64,000 nt of DNA. Source: Sipunculus nudus (taxonomy: Eukaryota > Annelida > Sipuncula > Golfingiida > Sipunculidae). Below the pieces are notes generated by a model. The model ran no database searches. It had not been told where the DNA came from and saw nothing but the letters and a program-made list of their open reading frames with translations. Below are positions 11,696 through 20,702 of this stretch, in pieces (position 1 is the first letter of the stretch; each line of letters starts with the position of its first letter). The position numbers were made by a program, and so were the translations under genes. Location: assembly GCA_026874595.1 (NCBI GenBank), contig CM049321.1, positions 9,054,979 to 9,118,978 on the forward strand, given 5' to 3'.

Positions 11696-14600
11696 ATCTC
11701 AATATACTGTGGAGGAAAGACTGCATACCCGCAGATCATTTCTACTTATATATCTTTAATAAATGTACTTATACTAAAAAAACTCATGAACAACTCAAGT
11801 GACAGCTCCCAGTATTTCTGTTCTTTCAATCCGATAGTGGTTTTTTGTAGACCTTTTTGGTGACTATATTATGTGAGAAAGAACTCTGATACACAAATAC
11901 AAGTATACATAACAAGTACACATGCAATATATATCTGGCACTTAAAAGAAAAATATTTTCTGTTTTTTTTACTTGTATTTGTATTTATCATCACTCAATA
12001 CTCACCATTTTTTATAGTTCTTGATTACTGTAAAGACAGTGTTTTTGTTCCTATTTCCTTTGTATTATTTACAATAATGATGTTGCTGATGAACGAAGAA
12101 AAAATATGCTAAAATGATATTTCTAAGACATTATTACAATAGAAAAGAAAAAGAAAAAGAATCACTCACTTGTGTTTGTATTTGGATTTGGAGGGCACAA
12201 CCTAGCATATGTGTAATTGTATTTGGCAAGGTGTATTTGACTCCAACCTCACCTTTGCATGACAAGGTATGACAGATTAAGTTTAAATATTTCCAATTAA
12301 TTCAGGAACAAGCAGAAAATGCCATTTCACCTCATAGTCTGCAAGCCACCACAGCTGGTATGATCTGCAGGGTAAATTCTCATAGCAGTCACGTGATCAA
12401 ATATGTGTACTAAATTTTGGTATGACTAGAGCAGCAGTTCCTAAGATACAAATTAAAGTAATAGATTTTACAGTATATATGCCTGTATGCAGAGATGCGA
12501 AATGATTAAATCTGGCAATCAGCAAAATTCAAAGTTCTGTGGAAGCATCAGTTTGAAAATAATACCCTTCAATACAGTATTCATTTAATTCCCCCTGGCT
12601 CCAAGGAATCCTTGTATATGATTTGGAGGATAAAGAGTTCCTTATTTATTAATTTACCTGAAGAAAATTGGGAAAGACCATTTTTGACTGTGGATAGTTG
12701 TCCAACAGGGGTGGTGCCAAGGTTGTAATGACATGTAAGTCATTTGAACAATTTGTCTGATAACTTGGTAATGATTGGTGCAGTGGTACATGAGATAAAA
12801 GGTAAAATATATAAGATTTTGCACCATATATGAAATCAGAAACGTCATGTTCACCAAAATATGAAGTCCTGTGGAATATCATTTTTAAAATAATTCCATT
12901 CAAGATAGGCTGGTATTCTTTTAAATTTCCAAAGAATAGATCCTTGAATCTGATTTGACAGCCGATCTTATTTAATTTACTTAGTAGAAGGAAGGTGGCA
13001 CCACTTGCAAGTTATGATGATCATGTCAATCATGTGATCAGAATGACAGGAAAACTTGGCAAATGAAGCAGTAAGGGTTTTTGATTTATTTGGTAAAAGA
13101 AGAAGCCAGGGCTTAGGGATGGATGGATGGATGAAAGGGACCATTTTTAGTGGCTAGTCCTCCTGCATTAAGCCTAGAATCTTCTAACACAGTATTCAGG
13201 GAGGTCCTGGGCAAATGTACTTTGACACATGAAATCAGGTTACTGTGACCTTACACCAAGTTGTGGCTCTGTTGTTAACACAGAGCCACAAGCCCCTACC
13301 TTCATTTATCTAGTGTCAGGAATGCATGCATCTTCTGACAATGCAACCAGTTTAAATACATGTATCTTATCTTGAGTTAGGTGAGCCGGTTCAGTGCTCC
13401 AGTTACATCATTACTGCTGTGAGTGTCCTTGTAACTGGACCATTAGCTACACAAGACCACTGGCTACACCTGGTTGTTACCAGGGTTATGCACTGGATTG
13501 TTTTAGCCTGCCAGGTGCATGTGTCACATTTCAGCTGGGTGGGTCAGGATGTTAGCAGTGATGATGTAACATGTGAACTGCACACCCCTGGCTGAAACAA
13601 TCACCCCACTGGGCTCACCCTTGTCTTACAGTGCATGCTTTCCCCGGTCAGCTAGATAAATCAAGGCAGCAACTTGTGGCTCAGTGTTAACAACAGAGCC
13701 ACAACTGGGTCTACTTTGATCTATATTTTGCAAGCTATCAGCAGAAAGACATAATTTGAGAAGGGCATCTGTTGAGCCTAGAATCTTCTAACACAACATC
13801 CTTGGAGGTTAGGGGCAAATCTCCTTGAAAACCTGGAATGAGGTCATAATGACCTACTGTGGAAGTGGTTATTTTGACGTGTCTGAATTTTTGTGCTTTT
13901 TTTTTATATGGCATTAGCATAATTTGAATTTTCGTGCAAATCAGTTTTCACAGGTAATTCATTTTGTATCAAATTATTAAAATATTTGAAACAATTATAT
14001 AAAAGACAGGTTTGTAGCCCAAACTACCTCTCATCTAACAAGCTCTGGGTGACCATGTACATGCTAGGGGCAACTGCATGAGTACCATGACCGCAAGATG
14101 TACAAAATATGTAATTAACTGTGACTAATCCCAGTGATGATGCAATGGTTTTGCACCCAGCCACGTTGTCTGACATCTGGGTAAATTGTAGAATTACTTA
14201 ACAGCAACAACTGATTACTAACTAGATGTGGTTGGACAATGGTCCTCAGAGGGCCCTAGATTTCTGCTAGTGCTGGACTAGTTTACATATGGGTGAAAAA
14301 TGAAGTTAAATTTGAAAAATATTACAAACAGAAACAGGTTTTTTATCAATATGCATGAGGGAGAAAATCCTACTGGATCAAATGATATTAAAGAAGATAT
14401 ATCTGAAATAATGTGTGCAATAGAAAATAATCACTGAATGAAGTCTGTTAGCCATATTTGATTTTGAGCAAGTCGGTATAATCCAAATGGTCTGGAGCCC
14501 TCATAGGTACCAATGATCCCTGTTAAATTGGAAAAGCTACATTAGGTTGTTGGTGAGTTAATTGTGCGCAAAGAAAATCAGCGATCGGGCTGTGGTGGCC

Positions 14601-17600
14601 ATATTAGAATTCCCCCAGTTCTGTAATTCAATAGGTCTGGAGCCCTCATAGGTACCAATTATCCCTGTTAAATTGGAAAAGCTACATTAGGTTGTTGTTG
14701 AGTTATTGTGCGCAAAAAAAATCAGCGATCGGGCTGTGGTGGCCATATTAGAATTCCCACAGGTTTGTTATTCAATAGGTCTGGAGCCCTCATAGGTACC
14801 AATCATCCTTGTGAATTTGGGAGTAGGCTGTTGTAGGCTGTTGTTGAGTTATCGCGCGCAAAAGAAAGTGTCACTGACGGAAGGACGGATGGACGGACTG
14901 ACACGGTGATCACTATAGGGCACAGCTTGTCAAGCGGGGCCCTAACTAGAAGCAACTTGCAATGATTGAACAACAATCACGTCTCGTTCTCCATAATAAT
15001 TAAAAGCCATTTGGAGGTGGGTTCAAAAGGTCTTCAAAAGCTACTTGTTTCACAGTTGTTTCTTTAAATAACTAAAATTGGGAGGGGATTTCAGCTGAGA
15101 CATGTCTAGGTTGTCTGAAATAAGGCGTGTTCTAAATTTAGCACAAACCCAGCTCCCGCTGAAAGTGCAAAAATTAAAACACTGCGAACAAAACCACTGA
15201 AACAGTATATTCTGAGAGCTATGGGTTGAAAACCTGATTTTTAGCACCTTAACAGAAAAATAAACAAGGCCTACAGGCCTAATGCGAACCTGTGCAAAGT
15301 TTGGGAGTATGAATGGAGGTTTATTTTTAAAATTCAATATTGATCCTCTTACATCCTGCATATCTACCTTAGTCATTATGATTTCAGCAAAATGGAGGTT
15401 TCGGACCTGCAAGTTTCAGACTAGGACATTTTAAAACTAGAATATGGGTAGTTGACAAGTGACCATGTGTATCTGCAGAAATCAGAGTGGGACGGGTGAA
15501 GTGAGGCATGGATTAAGTGGCAAGGGGAATAGAGTGAGGTGTGATGCATATTGGCATGGATGTCTGCAGCGTAAACTTGAATGTAGGTGGCCCCACCAGT
15601 CATAAAATCGAAAAAATTGTCCATGATGTATAAACCTGCAAAATTTCAGTTAGATAAGTCAAACCACTGCTGAGATATGAGTGATTTTATCCCATGGCAG
15701 ATGAACAGATGGACACTGTGCATAAGTGACTGCAGGTGGCACCACCAGTTTTGCCTATGATGAAAAGCTATGTGAGATCTATACACATGCAAAATTTATT
15801 GCCCAATTGGTCAAACAGTTCCAGAGATATGAGCTTGGATGTCTGCAGAGTAAACGTGAATGTAGGTGGAGCCTTCTGTCATAAAATCGAAAAAGCTATC
15901 CGTGATAAGGTGGATAAGTCAAACCACTTCTGAGACATGAGTGATTTTATCCAAAGGCAGATGAACAGATGGATGCTGTGCATAAATGGTTGCAGGTGGT
16001 GCAGGGTTCGATCTTAACGCTAGCCCGCTAGCCCGCGGCGAGTGTGAAATTAGGCGGGCTGGTACAATCTGGTTTCTTTCAGCCCGACTGGCTAGTAGCC
16101 TGAGAAATGTTAACATTTGTTTTTTTTTTATTCTAACCAAGCTTACCGCGTATGCCACCTTTTTTAACCAGGCTGAAACTTCATTTTAAACAACATTTAA
16201 TATTCAATGTATAAATTTTGCATAAATGTTTCATATAAACTGGTCATCCTTAAAAAAACTGTGTTGGGGCTAACCCAGCCGATCGAGATTTTCGACAGCA
16301 GCTGGAAATTTTTTTGGACTAGTCTGTAAATAATTTTTGTTGGAATAATCTGCCACATACGCATCTGGCAAGGTAAAAATCCGCCTTCATGTGCTTCAAA
16401 AACAGTCTTTCTGTTATTCCTAGATGCTCTTAATATCTATAATAAAAAGGTATTTCCCGATGGTGCCGATCGTTTAATCTGAGCCATAAAAATTAGTCTG
16501 ATTGTACGTATATGCGTGGAACCATCGGTACACTCGTGCGCGAGTGGAGAAAAATGCCAGGGAAAAAATCTACTAATGTTCATTACTCGGGCGAAACAGC
16601 GGGCAAAACTGCCTGCTAAAACATCGAGCAATTAGAAAAGGTTCTGATTTGACTGCAAATAAAGCGGAAGCTCTTCTCTGTCGCATTTGATGAAAGTTTT
16701 TTTCCGATATTCACACTGTCACCGGCTGATGTGGGTGTTAAAACCATGTGACACGTTGATTTGCATAAACACATGCCGAGGCAGGCTGGCCCACACAAAA
16801 GATATTGTGATTGGCGGAGCTGTCACATGTTATAAGCAGAGGGCCAATAAGAGGTTCGTAGTAAAAACTCACCCTATGTGACTTCATTCATGACTATTTT
16901 GGCGGGAAAATGTTCACTGACACCGTGTCACTTTCGGTGTTTATAATTTTCAGCTACGTTGACGTTGGCACCGTGAGTATATTGAGCAAATGACGCGGGC
17001 CCATTTACTGGAAACTGCAACTGATGTTGTCTAACGCACAATCTCCATAAATCAGATGTTTGGTACTGCAAAAATTGCGTGATTTCATCAGTTTGTGGTG
17101 ACAATGACAGGGTTTGGCGAACAGGGAAATCGTTTCTACCAGCCACAGCTGATCGAAACATGCATAAAATTTTTGCAACCGTGTTTGTTAGGTTGTGTTT
17201 CTTGTTTACTGCCTTTGTAAATTTCATTTTAGTTATAGTCTTTGAAGTAAACTGATCTTACCTGACCGAACAGCGTTTCTTGTTTAGGCGTACACCTGAT
17301 AGAGATCAACATTGCTCTCTTAGCCATTAATTACAGCAAAAAATTAAAAAAAATTTCACGAGAGGTTTAAAAAAAATGAGAAAGTGACAATATATACTTG
17401 AAAAGAAAATGAGGTCTGATGTTTTACACAACTGCTTTTACATGTATGATTAAGTGATTCAGACAATGCTGAGGGGTGAAAGTGTTTGCCCCAGCTGAAG
17501 TGGTCACCTGAGACATTAAAGTTGTTTTGGAAATACACTTATGTTTACTTTGTTTTACCAGCTTTACTGTTGGAGAGACGAGTTTTGTTTTAAGTAACAG

Positions 17601-20600
17601 CTGAGCTTCAAAGCTGCATGTGCTAGTATCACTAAACACTTTTAAATATTCAAATACCTTTTTTATTTAGACCATTATAGTATTCTTGATGAAAGTAAAA
17701 TACTACATAAAATACTACATACTAGAGAAATACTGCTTAAAAAATACCACCAAAAAGGGGGCTAGTGCAAATTGGTGCGGGCCAGTGCAAGATTACAGCC
17801 ACTAGCCGGATGGGCTAGTGCAAAAAAATCTTGAGATCAAACCCTGTGGTGCCACCAGTTTTGCCTATGATGAAGAGCTATGTGAGATCTATACACATGC
17901 AAAATTTTGGCCCAATCTGTCAAACGGTTCCCGAGATATGAGCTTGGATGTCTGCAGAGTAAACATGAATGTAGGTGGCGCCACCAGTCATTAAATCCAG
18001 AAAGCTGTCCAGGATGTATAAACCTGCAAAAATTTCAGGTGGATAAGTCAAACCACTGCTGAGATATGAGTGATTTTATCCCAAGGCAGATGAACAGATG
18101 GACGCTGTGCATAAATGGTTGCAGGTGGTGCCACCAGTTTTGCCTTTGATGAAGAGCTATGTGAGATCTATACACATGCACAATTTTGGCCCAATCGGTC
18201 ATAAAAATCAAGAAAGCTGTCCGCGATGTATAAACCTGCAAAATTTCAGGTGGATAAGTCAAACCACTGCTGAGATATGAGTGAGATATGAGTGAGATAT
18301 GAGTGATATTATCCCAAGGCAGATGAACAGACGGACGCAAAAATGGTTGCAGGTGGCGCCACCATTTTTAGTGTGTGTTTAAAGCTATCAAAGGGCTACA
18401 TTTGTGCAAAATTTTTAGCCTGATTGGTCAAACGGTTCCCAAGATATGTGGGTTTATGTGTGGAAACAGATGCACAAATCTGACGCTGGGCAGTGTGGAA
18501 AGTCAGAGGTCAACCAAAAATGAGGGTGCAGCAGTTCACATGTGACCTGATGATAAACCCGATTAGCTTAAAATGCAAACCAAGTTTTTTCAAACAGCTG
18601 AAAGATATAGTTCCAACAATCTGGGAATTCCGCACCTAGACATTGTGTCTAGACGTGTAGAAGCTGTGTCTAGACGTCTAGACACATTGTCTAGACGCCA
18701 GACAGAGCCAGGTCAGTTGCCATGGTGATGTCTGGACCCCACCTGGTTGTTCTGAGTGACCTCTTGAATTGGCTGCTGAAACACAGCATGTTGTCAAATC
18801 TGTTTTCAAACACAGAAAGCCTTTTTCAATTGGCTACACTGCTTTTTCAAAGCTGCATTTACCCAATCTATTCTTATAAAACTGACAGAACCCTACCATA
18901 GAATAATTCTTGTAAAGTTTAAACCAATTAGCTTAACAGTTTCATCATAAAACAGTGTATAAGCTAGAAGCATCAATTACATTTTCGCTTGTAAAAAACA
19001 GATCAATGTAGGTGGCGCCACCAATACCTCAATTTCAGATATGACATATGTAACAAACATTGGTATAAAATTTGCTGATGATAGCTCTAGCTGTTTCTGA
19101 GATTTTAATTTTAGTGTGCTTTTTTGAACAGATGGCAACCTCTTGTAAATCAGCCAAAAATCTCCAAACTGGAACCATTCGAACAAACTTGAGAAAGATT
19201 GTTCCACGGATCATTTCTGTGAAATATTGGACAATTTGGCTGGACAGTTTCAGAGAAGAAGATTTTTAAAGCTTTTTTCAGCTTTTTCCCTATAAAAACT
19301 CAGAAAATGCAGCTAGAAAAAAAAATAAACAAAATCCGATAGAGTTTTTCAGATGACTGTTTATTTGCAAAAAAATTTGGTGATGCTAGCTCCTGCTGTT
19401 TTTGAGATAGCTAAGGTTAAGGTACACACAACGCATGACGTACTACGGACAACACTGCACCATCACATAAGCTCACAGGTTCGCTAAAAATTAGGTCACA
19501 GTGACCTACATTCTGCAAGCTATAGGAAAAAGACATGATTTTTATCAACCAGACAGTCAGACAGGCACAAAATGTATCCGTAACCCAGAATAGTCAAATG
19601 CAACATCCCGGGAGGTTCTGGACAAATCTTAAAATGAGAGTATAGAATCAGCTTGGTTTGATATCAGTGCAGCAAGAAAAAGGCAAAGTTCTGTCATTCA
19701 TGTGCATGTCATGGATAATGTGTGAGTTTTCATGAAGTTTGAATGAAACAACGAAGTAGTTTGTGTCATGATATTAAATAGAATCATACTGGAATATGTG
19801 TGTGTATTAAATGTGCACATGACATAAACAAAGTTTATTCACTGCTCATTATGATTTTAGTTTGCATTAGGGTATGCAGATTCTGTGGATGACTTCATAT
19901 TGACGAGGTTAACTTTTCACCATTTTCACTTTATCATTTTTTTTGTGATGCTTCCATTTTTGCAATTCCACCATACAATAACCAAGCTTACACATATTAT
20001 ATCTATTATGATATGAATGAATTATATTAAATAATATGTACCATGGAAAATCATAACTGGATTCATAGATCCAGTTTTGATTTTCCATGGTACATATAAC
20101 TAAATACCCTGGTATGTAGTCCCACACCAAAATGGAACTCTGCAGATGTGCATATTTAATGCTGACTTGGTATGCACATCTTCCTGTTATTTTTATTTTA
20201 AATCCTGATGTCACCCAGGCCTGGTGTTTACTGCACCTGCAGGTCCTGGGTGCATAATCAATCCCATCAATTGGTCATAACACTGAGGAACTTCCCAAAA
20301 ATGCACTTGTTTGTTTGTGATACACGACTGTGGAGTACAGACTTCCCATTGCGCCTGCTGAGAGCTCACCCTGGGTTGGGGCTGACTGTGAAAATCTCAC
20401 AGCTCCTTGGCTGAGGATTGAATTTACATTACCTCCTGGCTTTGAGCCCTGTGCTTTACCCCAAGACTACACAAGTCAGTTAGAGACACATTTAAACTAA
20501 TCAGCTCAGGCTAAAAAAACAGGTCTCTGGTCTTTAGGACTCTTAAAATATAAAACTCAGTAATTATTTTCTACTAAATTATATATGAATATAAGTATCA

Positions 20601-20658
20601 TAATTTTTGTATTTACCTTAAACTCAGACAGCCAATCCCGTATTACTCTTGAGCACAT
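3131..20658 (-). CDS. FAM126: Hyccin (FAM126) gene, 5' portion of the coding sequence
   Basis: Gene-level entry: complement of 20617-20658, 3845-3949 and 3131-3265, giving 14 + 35 + 45 = 94 codons. All three junctions are phase 0 with GT-AG introns, and the gene continues past the window start. The joined N-terminus has the hyccin signature: WLSEFK at residues 9-14, then LPDTELNTYAS, then EPVCHQLFDFYRS and FLPSLIQVYL. In vertebrates hyccin is a mostly helical scaffold that binds TTC7 and stabilises PI4KA at the plasma membrane, supporting PI4P synthesis. Sequence and exon order fit that family. The symbol is family-level, because vertebrates have A and B paralogues and invertebrates usually one gene. 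Only the N-terminal helical part is visible, so integrity of the rest cannot be judged. Confidence 0.88.
3378..3534. mobile_element. Short Tc1/mariner-pogo type MITE in a hyccin intron
   Basis: 157 bp with imperfect terminal inverted repeats: CAGTGAAACCTCATTGGGTC on the left, and CAGGGAAATCTCGTTGTGTC read inward from the right. It is flanked by TA on both sides (3376-3377 and 3535-3536), the target used by Tc1/mariner/pogo transposases. It has no coding capacity and lies in the 579-bp intron between two hyccin exons. Confidence 0.8.
3845..3949 (-). CDS. FAM126: Hyccin coding exon (residues 15-49)
   Basis: 105 bp, phase 0. The acceptor is GTCTTTTGCAG before GCT CTT CCT, and the donor is AAT GAG|GTTGGT. 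It encodes ALPDTELNTYAS through YELLEDDLANE. Shifting the donor to the next GT, four bases downstream, would create an immediate stop after joining, so the chosen donor is the only one that keeps frame with EPVCHQLF in the next exon. Confidence 0.9.
4140..4535. repeat. Dispersed repeat family B ('GGAGCCCTCATAGGTACC')
   Basis: Two tandem units, each with a GCCATATTGGA block, 'GGAGCCCTCATAGGTAC' and 'GAGATATCACGC'. They are followed by a GACAGAAGGACAAACAGATGG-like tract and a closing 'CGGTGATCACTTTAGGGC...AAGCGGGGCCCTAA'. The same architecture recurs at 14455-14945. Non-coding; it sits in the long hyccin intron. Confidence 0.8.
4870..5075. other. Homeodomain-site-like, low-repeat stretch in hyccin intron
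   Basis: Unlike its surroundings, this stretch matches no repeat family I can find elsewhere in the window. It carries GCTAATTAGC, GGCTGATTAGAGCC and CCAATTAGGG, which are TAATTA/ATTAG-type cores, some palindromic. Non-coding; a regulatory role is only a possibility. Confidence 0.25.
5290..5700. repeat. Dispersed repeat family C
   Basis: Blocks 'GTTGGCTTCATATTCACG', 'TCTCACAATACAAAAGACC', 'GAATCCCTCAAGAACAAA' and 'AAAGGCAACTATGC' recur in order at 51525-51930, inside a BTB-ZF intron. In part they recur at 8500-8570, where a (TA)n tract follows the GGCAACCAC block. Non-coding. Confidence 0.7.
5700..6770. other. AT-rich intronic sequence, no gene seen
   Basis: No splice-flanked open frame or recognisable repeat was found apart from a short poly-G run near 6640. 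The 3' end (6721-6755, 'GGACCCATGGGTCTCG...GCTCAGCTG') matches the left terminus of the 2.6-kb element at 25986, so a fragment of that family may lie here. Confidence 0.4.
6770..7790. repeat. Tandem array of ~290-bp units rich in TGACCTTTGACC
   Basis: About three and a half diverged units. Each alternates 'AACTGG(A/T)GTTATCATC', 'TGTGACCTTGACCTTTGACC', 'GACCCCAAAATCA', 'ATTGGCAG' and 'ATGCATCCACAATCTTTCTA'. It ends in a GGACAGACAGACAG tract and 'GGTGATTACTATAGGG', like family B. Perfect TGACCTTTGACCT (DR1 arrangement) occurs at 7178-7190 and 7606-7618, with near matches around 7035 and 7320. Open frames on the minus strand are side effects of the repeat. Confidence 0.85.
7905..8256. repeat. 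Dispersed repeat family D
   Basis: Opens with GGTGGCACCACCA and contains 'CATAGCTCGGAGGATATAGG' and 'GTTTCTAGGACCAGC'. It closes with 'GACTTACAGTCAGCTGAG' and CTAAAAA. Near-identical architecture is seen at 28617-28972, and partly at 25690-25960. The terminal CAGCTGAGCTAAAAA matches the end of the 2.6-kb element. Confidence 0.8.
8562..8618. repeat. (TA)n microsatellite
   Basis: About 55 bp of alternating TA with one TG interruption, directly following a GGCAACCAC block of family C. Confidence 0.95.
8640..10020. other. AT-rich intronic sequence, no gene seen
   Basis: No repeat family member or open frame of note. 8930-9030 holds ATGAATATTCATG and an octamer-like ATGCAAATGAG followed by TATAAATA. 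9480-9720 is dense in TAATTGAAATAATTTAATAA-type homeodomain-like sites. These are motif observations only. Confidence 0.4.
10024..10068. repeat. (TA)n microsatellite
   Basis: Uninterrupted alternating TA, just outside the left end of the DNA transposon at 10088; the other (TA)n flank is at 11625. Confidence 0.95.
10520..11165 (-). repeat. Module shared with the 35.5-kb transposon (inverted), with a nested insertion
   Basis: The reverse complement aligns along its length with about 35530-36100. Shared blocks include 'GAGAAATAAGCAGCTTCTT', 'GGCCTCATTAATGGCCCGC', 'CAAATTTGGCGG' and 'GAGCATATTCA'. The only large difference is the insertion at 10727-10890. A 153-codon minus-strand frame here is a chimera of the module and the insertion and is not considered a gene. 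Confidence 0.85.
10727..10890 (-). mobile_element. Small C-tailed repeat nested in the shared module
   Basis: On the minus strand it reads CAGGGGAGGATCCAGGATTT...GGGGTCCAACCCAGG and ends in a run of more than 20 C (G on this strand, 10735-10757). It is absent from the paralogous module at 35.8 kb, so it is a later insertion. A degenerate relative (GGAGGATTTAGGGACAAGG...CAACCCAG) lies at 59752-59880. Confidence 0.7.
11625..11692. repeat. (TA)n microsatellite
   Basis: About 68 bp of TA immediately outside the right end of the transposon ending at 11624. Tyr-Ile dipeptide open frames here are artefacts. Confidence 0.95.
11890..12252. mobile_element. Probable hAT-like MITE fragment with AAATAC motifs
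   Basis: The right end read inward is GAGGTTGGAGTCAAATACAC, close to the CAGGGTTGGTGTCAAAT end of the 38.3-kb element. Both flanks carry (AAATAC)-type motifs (ACAAATACAAG on the left, CTTGTATTTGTATTT internally). The left terminus is not clear. Confidence 0.4.
12530..12995. repeat. Diverged tandem duplication (~330-bp spacing)
   Basis: Blocks 'TTCTGTGGAAGCATCAGTTT', 'AATACCCTTCAATACAG', 'CCAAGGAATCCTTG' and 'TATTAATTTACCTGAAGAA' recur as 'TCCTGTGGAATATCATTTTT', 'AATTCCATTCAAGATAG', 'CCAAAGAATAGATCCTTG' and 'TTTAATTTACTTAGTAGAA'. Non-coding intronic repeat. Confidence 0.5.
13260..13705. mobile_element. Fold-back type MITE with palindromic terminal repeats
   Basis: The ends are inverted copies of roughly 55 bp (GTTGTGGCTCTGTTGTTAAC at both outer edges, then a TTTATCTAG block). 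Each terminus is itself a hairpin: TTGTGGCTCTG...CAGAGCCACAA at 13261-13291 and a near copy at 13673-13704. The element interrupts a dispersed repeat ('AGAATCTTCTAACACA'), whose parts lie at 13170-13259 and 13706-13830. I could not settle the target duplication. Confidence 0.65.
13706..14450. other. Intronic sequence with repeat fragments
   Basis: 13730-13830 is a second copy of a repeat ('GCAAGCTATCAGCAGAAAGACAT', then 'CCTAGAATCTTCTAACACA'-type sequence, in pieces also near 13165 and 19510). The rest to 14450 is unassigned and AT-rich with no gene signal. Confidence 0.4.
14455..14945. repeat. Dispersed repeat family B, three tandem units
   Basis: Three units of about 125 bp, each with GGTCTGGAGCCCTCATAGG and a GCGATCGGGCTGTGGTGGCC-type block. 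They are closed by GACGGAAGGACGGATGGACG, 'CACGGTGATCACTATAGGGC' and 'CAAGCGGGGCCCTAA', as at 4140-4535. The first two units are nearly identical, suggesting recent local tandem expansion. Confidence 0.85.
15430..18545. repeat. Compound repeat family E, split by a transposon
   Basis: Outside 16003-17845 this is a diverged tandem series of units: GTAGGTGGCGCCACC, 'GATGTATAAACCTGCAAAAT', 'AAACCACTGCTGAGATATGA', 'AACAGATGGACGCTGTGCAT', and 'GTTGCAGGTGGTGCCACCAG'. An uninterrupted paralogue with the same beginning and end is at 30567-31555. The parts join exactly when the inserted element is removed. Short open frames on both strands are repeat-derived. Confidence 0.85.
16003..17845. mobile_element. 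1.84-kb non-autonomous DNA transposon with empty-site support
   Basis: Ends AGGGTTCGATCTTAA (left) and AGGGTTTGATCTCAA (right, inward), each followed by a GCTAGCCCG or GGCTAGTGG-type block. The flanks repeat GTGGTGC (15996-16002 and 17846-17852). Deleting the element plus one copy restores GTTGCAGGTGGTGCCACCAG, exactly as in the sister unit near 18118. The host-DNA boundary is therefore well defined, although a TGGTG duplication with a CAGGG terminus is an equivalent reading. The interior (about 16800-17230) is less AT-rich and holds a 99-codon minus-strand frame with no motif I recognise. The superfamily is uncertain; it is hAT-like or P-like by its ends. Confidence 0.8.
18546..20200. other. 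Intronic sequence, repeat fragments, no gene seen
   Basis: It includes the GTCTAGAC cluster (listed separately), a GGTGGCGCCACCAATAC block at 19010, and a repeat fragment at 19500-19650 related to 13730. A local inverted repeat, 'ATGTACCATGGAAAATCA' against 'TGATTTTCCATGGTACAT' (about 20036-20097), can form a hairpin. Confidence 0.45.
18643..18702. repeat. Cluster of GTCTAGAC motifs with a 22-bp perfect palindrome
   Basis: GTCTAGAC-type octamers occur four times in about 60 bp. Positions 18665-18686 form a perfect palindrome (TGTGTCTAGAC followed by its reverse complement). It is isolated in the intron, with no known element boundary at this point. Confidence 0.85.
20205..20478 (-). mobile_element. 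tRNA-derived SINE
   Basis: On the minus strand the head resembles a tRNA: an A-box-like GGGGTAAAGCACAGG and a B-box-like AAATTCAATCCT at typical spacing. The body ends in CCTGCAGGTGCAGTA and 'CCAGG'. The same unit, in the same orientation, is at 55005-55275. The two share the tRNA-like head and the body in order, so they are copies of one family. It lies about 140 bp downstream of the hyccin start exon, in its first coding intron. Confidence 0.75.
20617..20658 (-). CDS. FAM126: Hyccin start-codon exon, coding part (residues 1-14)
   Basis: Encodes MCSRVIRDWLSEFK and then the donor AAG|GTAAAT. WLSEFK directly preceding a LPxTxLxxYA block in the next exon is the hyccin N-terminal arrangement. 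The start is the ATG at 20656-20658: an in-frame TGA lies four codons upstream in the same exon, so no earlier in-frame ATG can be used. The exon begins at 20702 after a TATTTCAG acceptor, so at least one non-coding 5' exon must exist at higher coordinates. Confidence 0.88.
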
Positions 20659-20685
20659 CTTCTGGCATCAAATGGACAGCAGCAT
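20624..20685 (-). promoter_or_regulatory. Two overlapping upstream ORFs at the hyccin start
   Basis: The 44-nt 5' UTR in this exon has two upstream ATGs. One (20683-20685) is in frame with the main start and stops after six codons at TGA 20668-20670. The second (20666-20668) overlaps that stop as TGATG, is out of frame, and runs 15 codons to 20624, across the main start codon. Such an arrangement would be expected to lower initiation at the main ATG. That effect is inferred, not shown. Confidence 0.6.
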
Positions 20686-20702
20686 ACTGGGCACTGACCA
20701 GC

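Noticed and set aside
11542-11863. Plus-strand frames rich in Tyr-Ile or Ile-Tyr
   Set aside because: Translation of a (TA)n microsatellite; the same holds at 40994-41248.
15736-18340. Several 60-101-codon frames on both strands
   Set aside because: All fall within family E repeat units or the inserted transposon and recur in the paralogous repeat at 30.6-31.5 kb.
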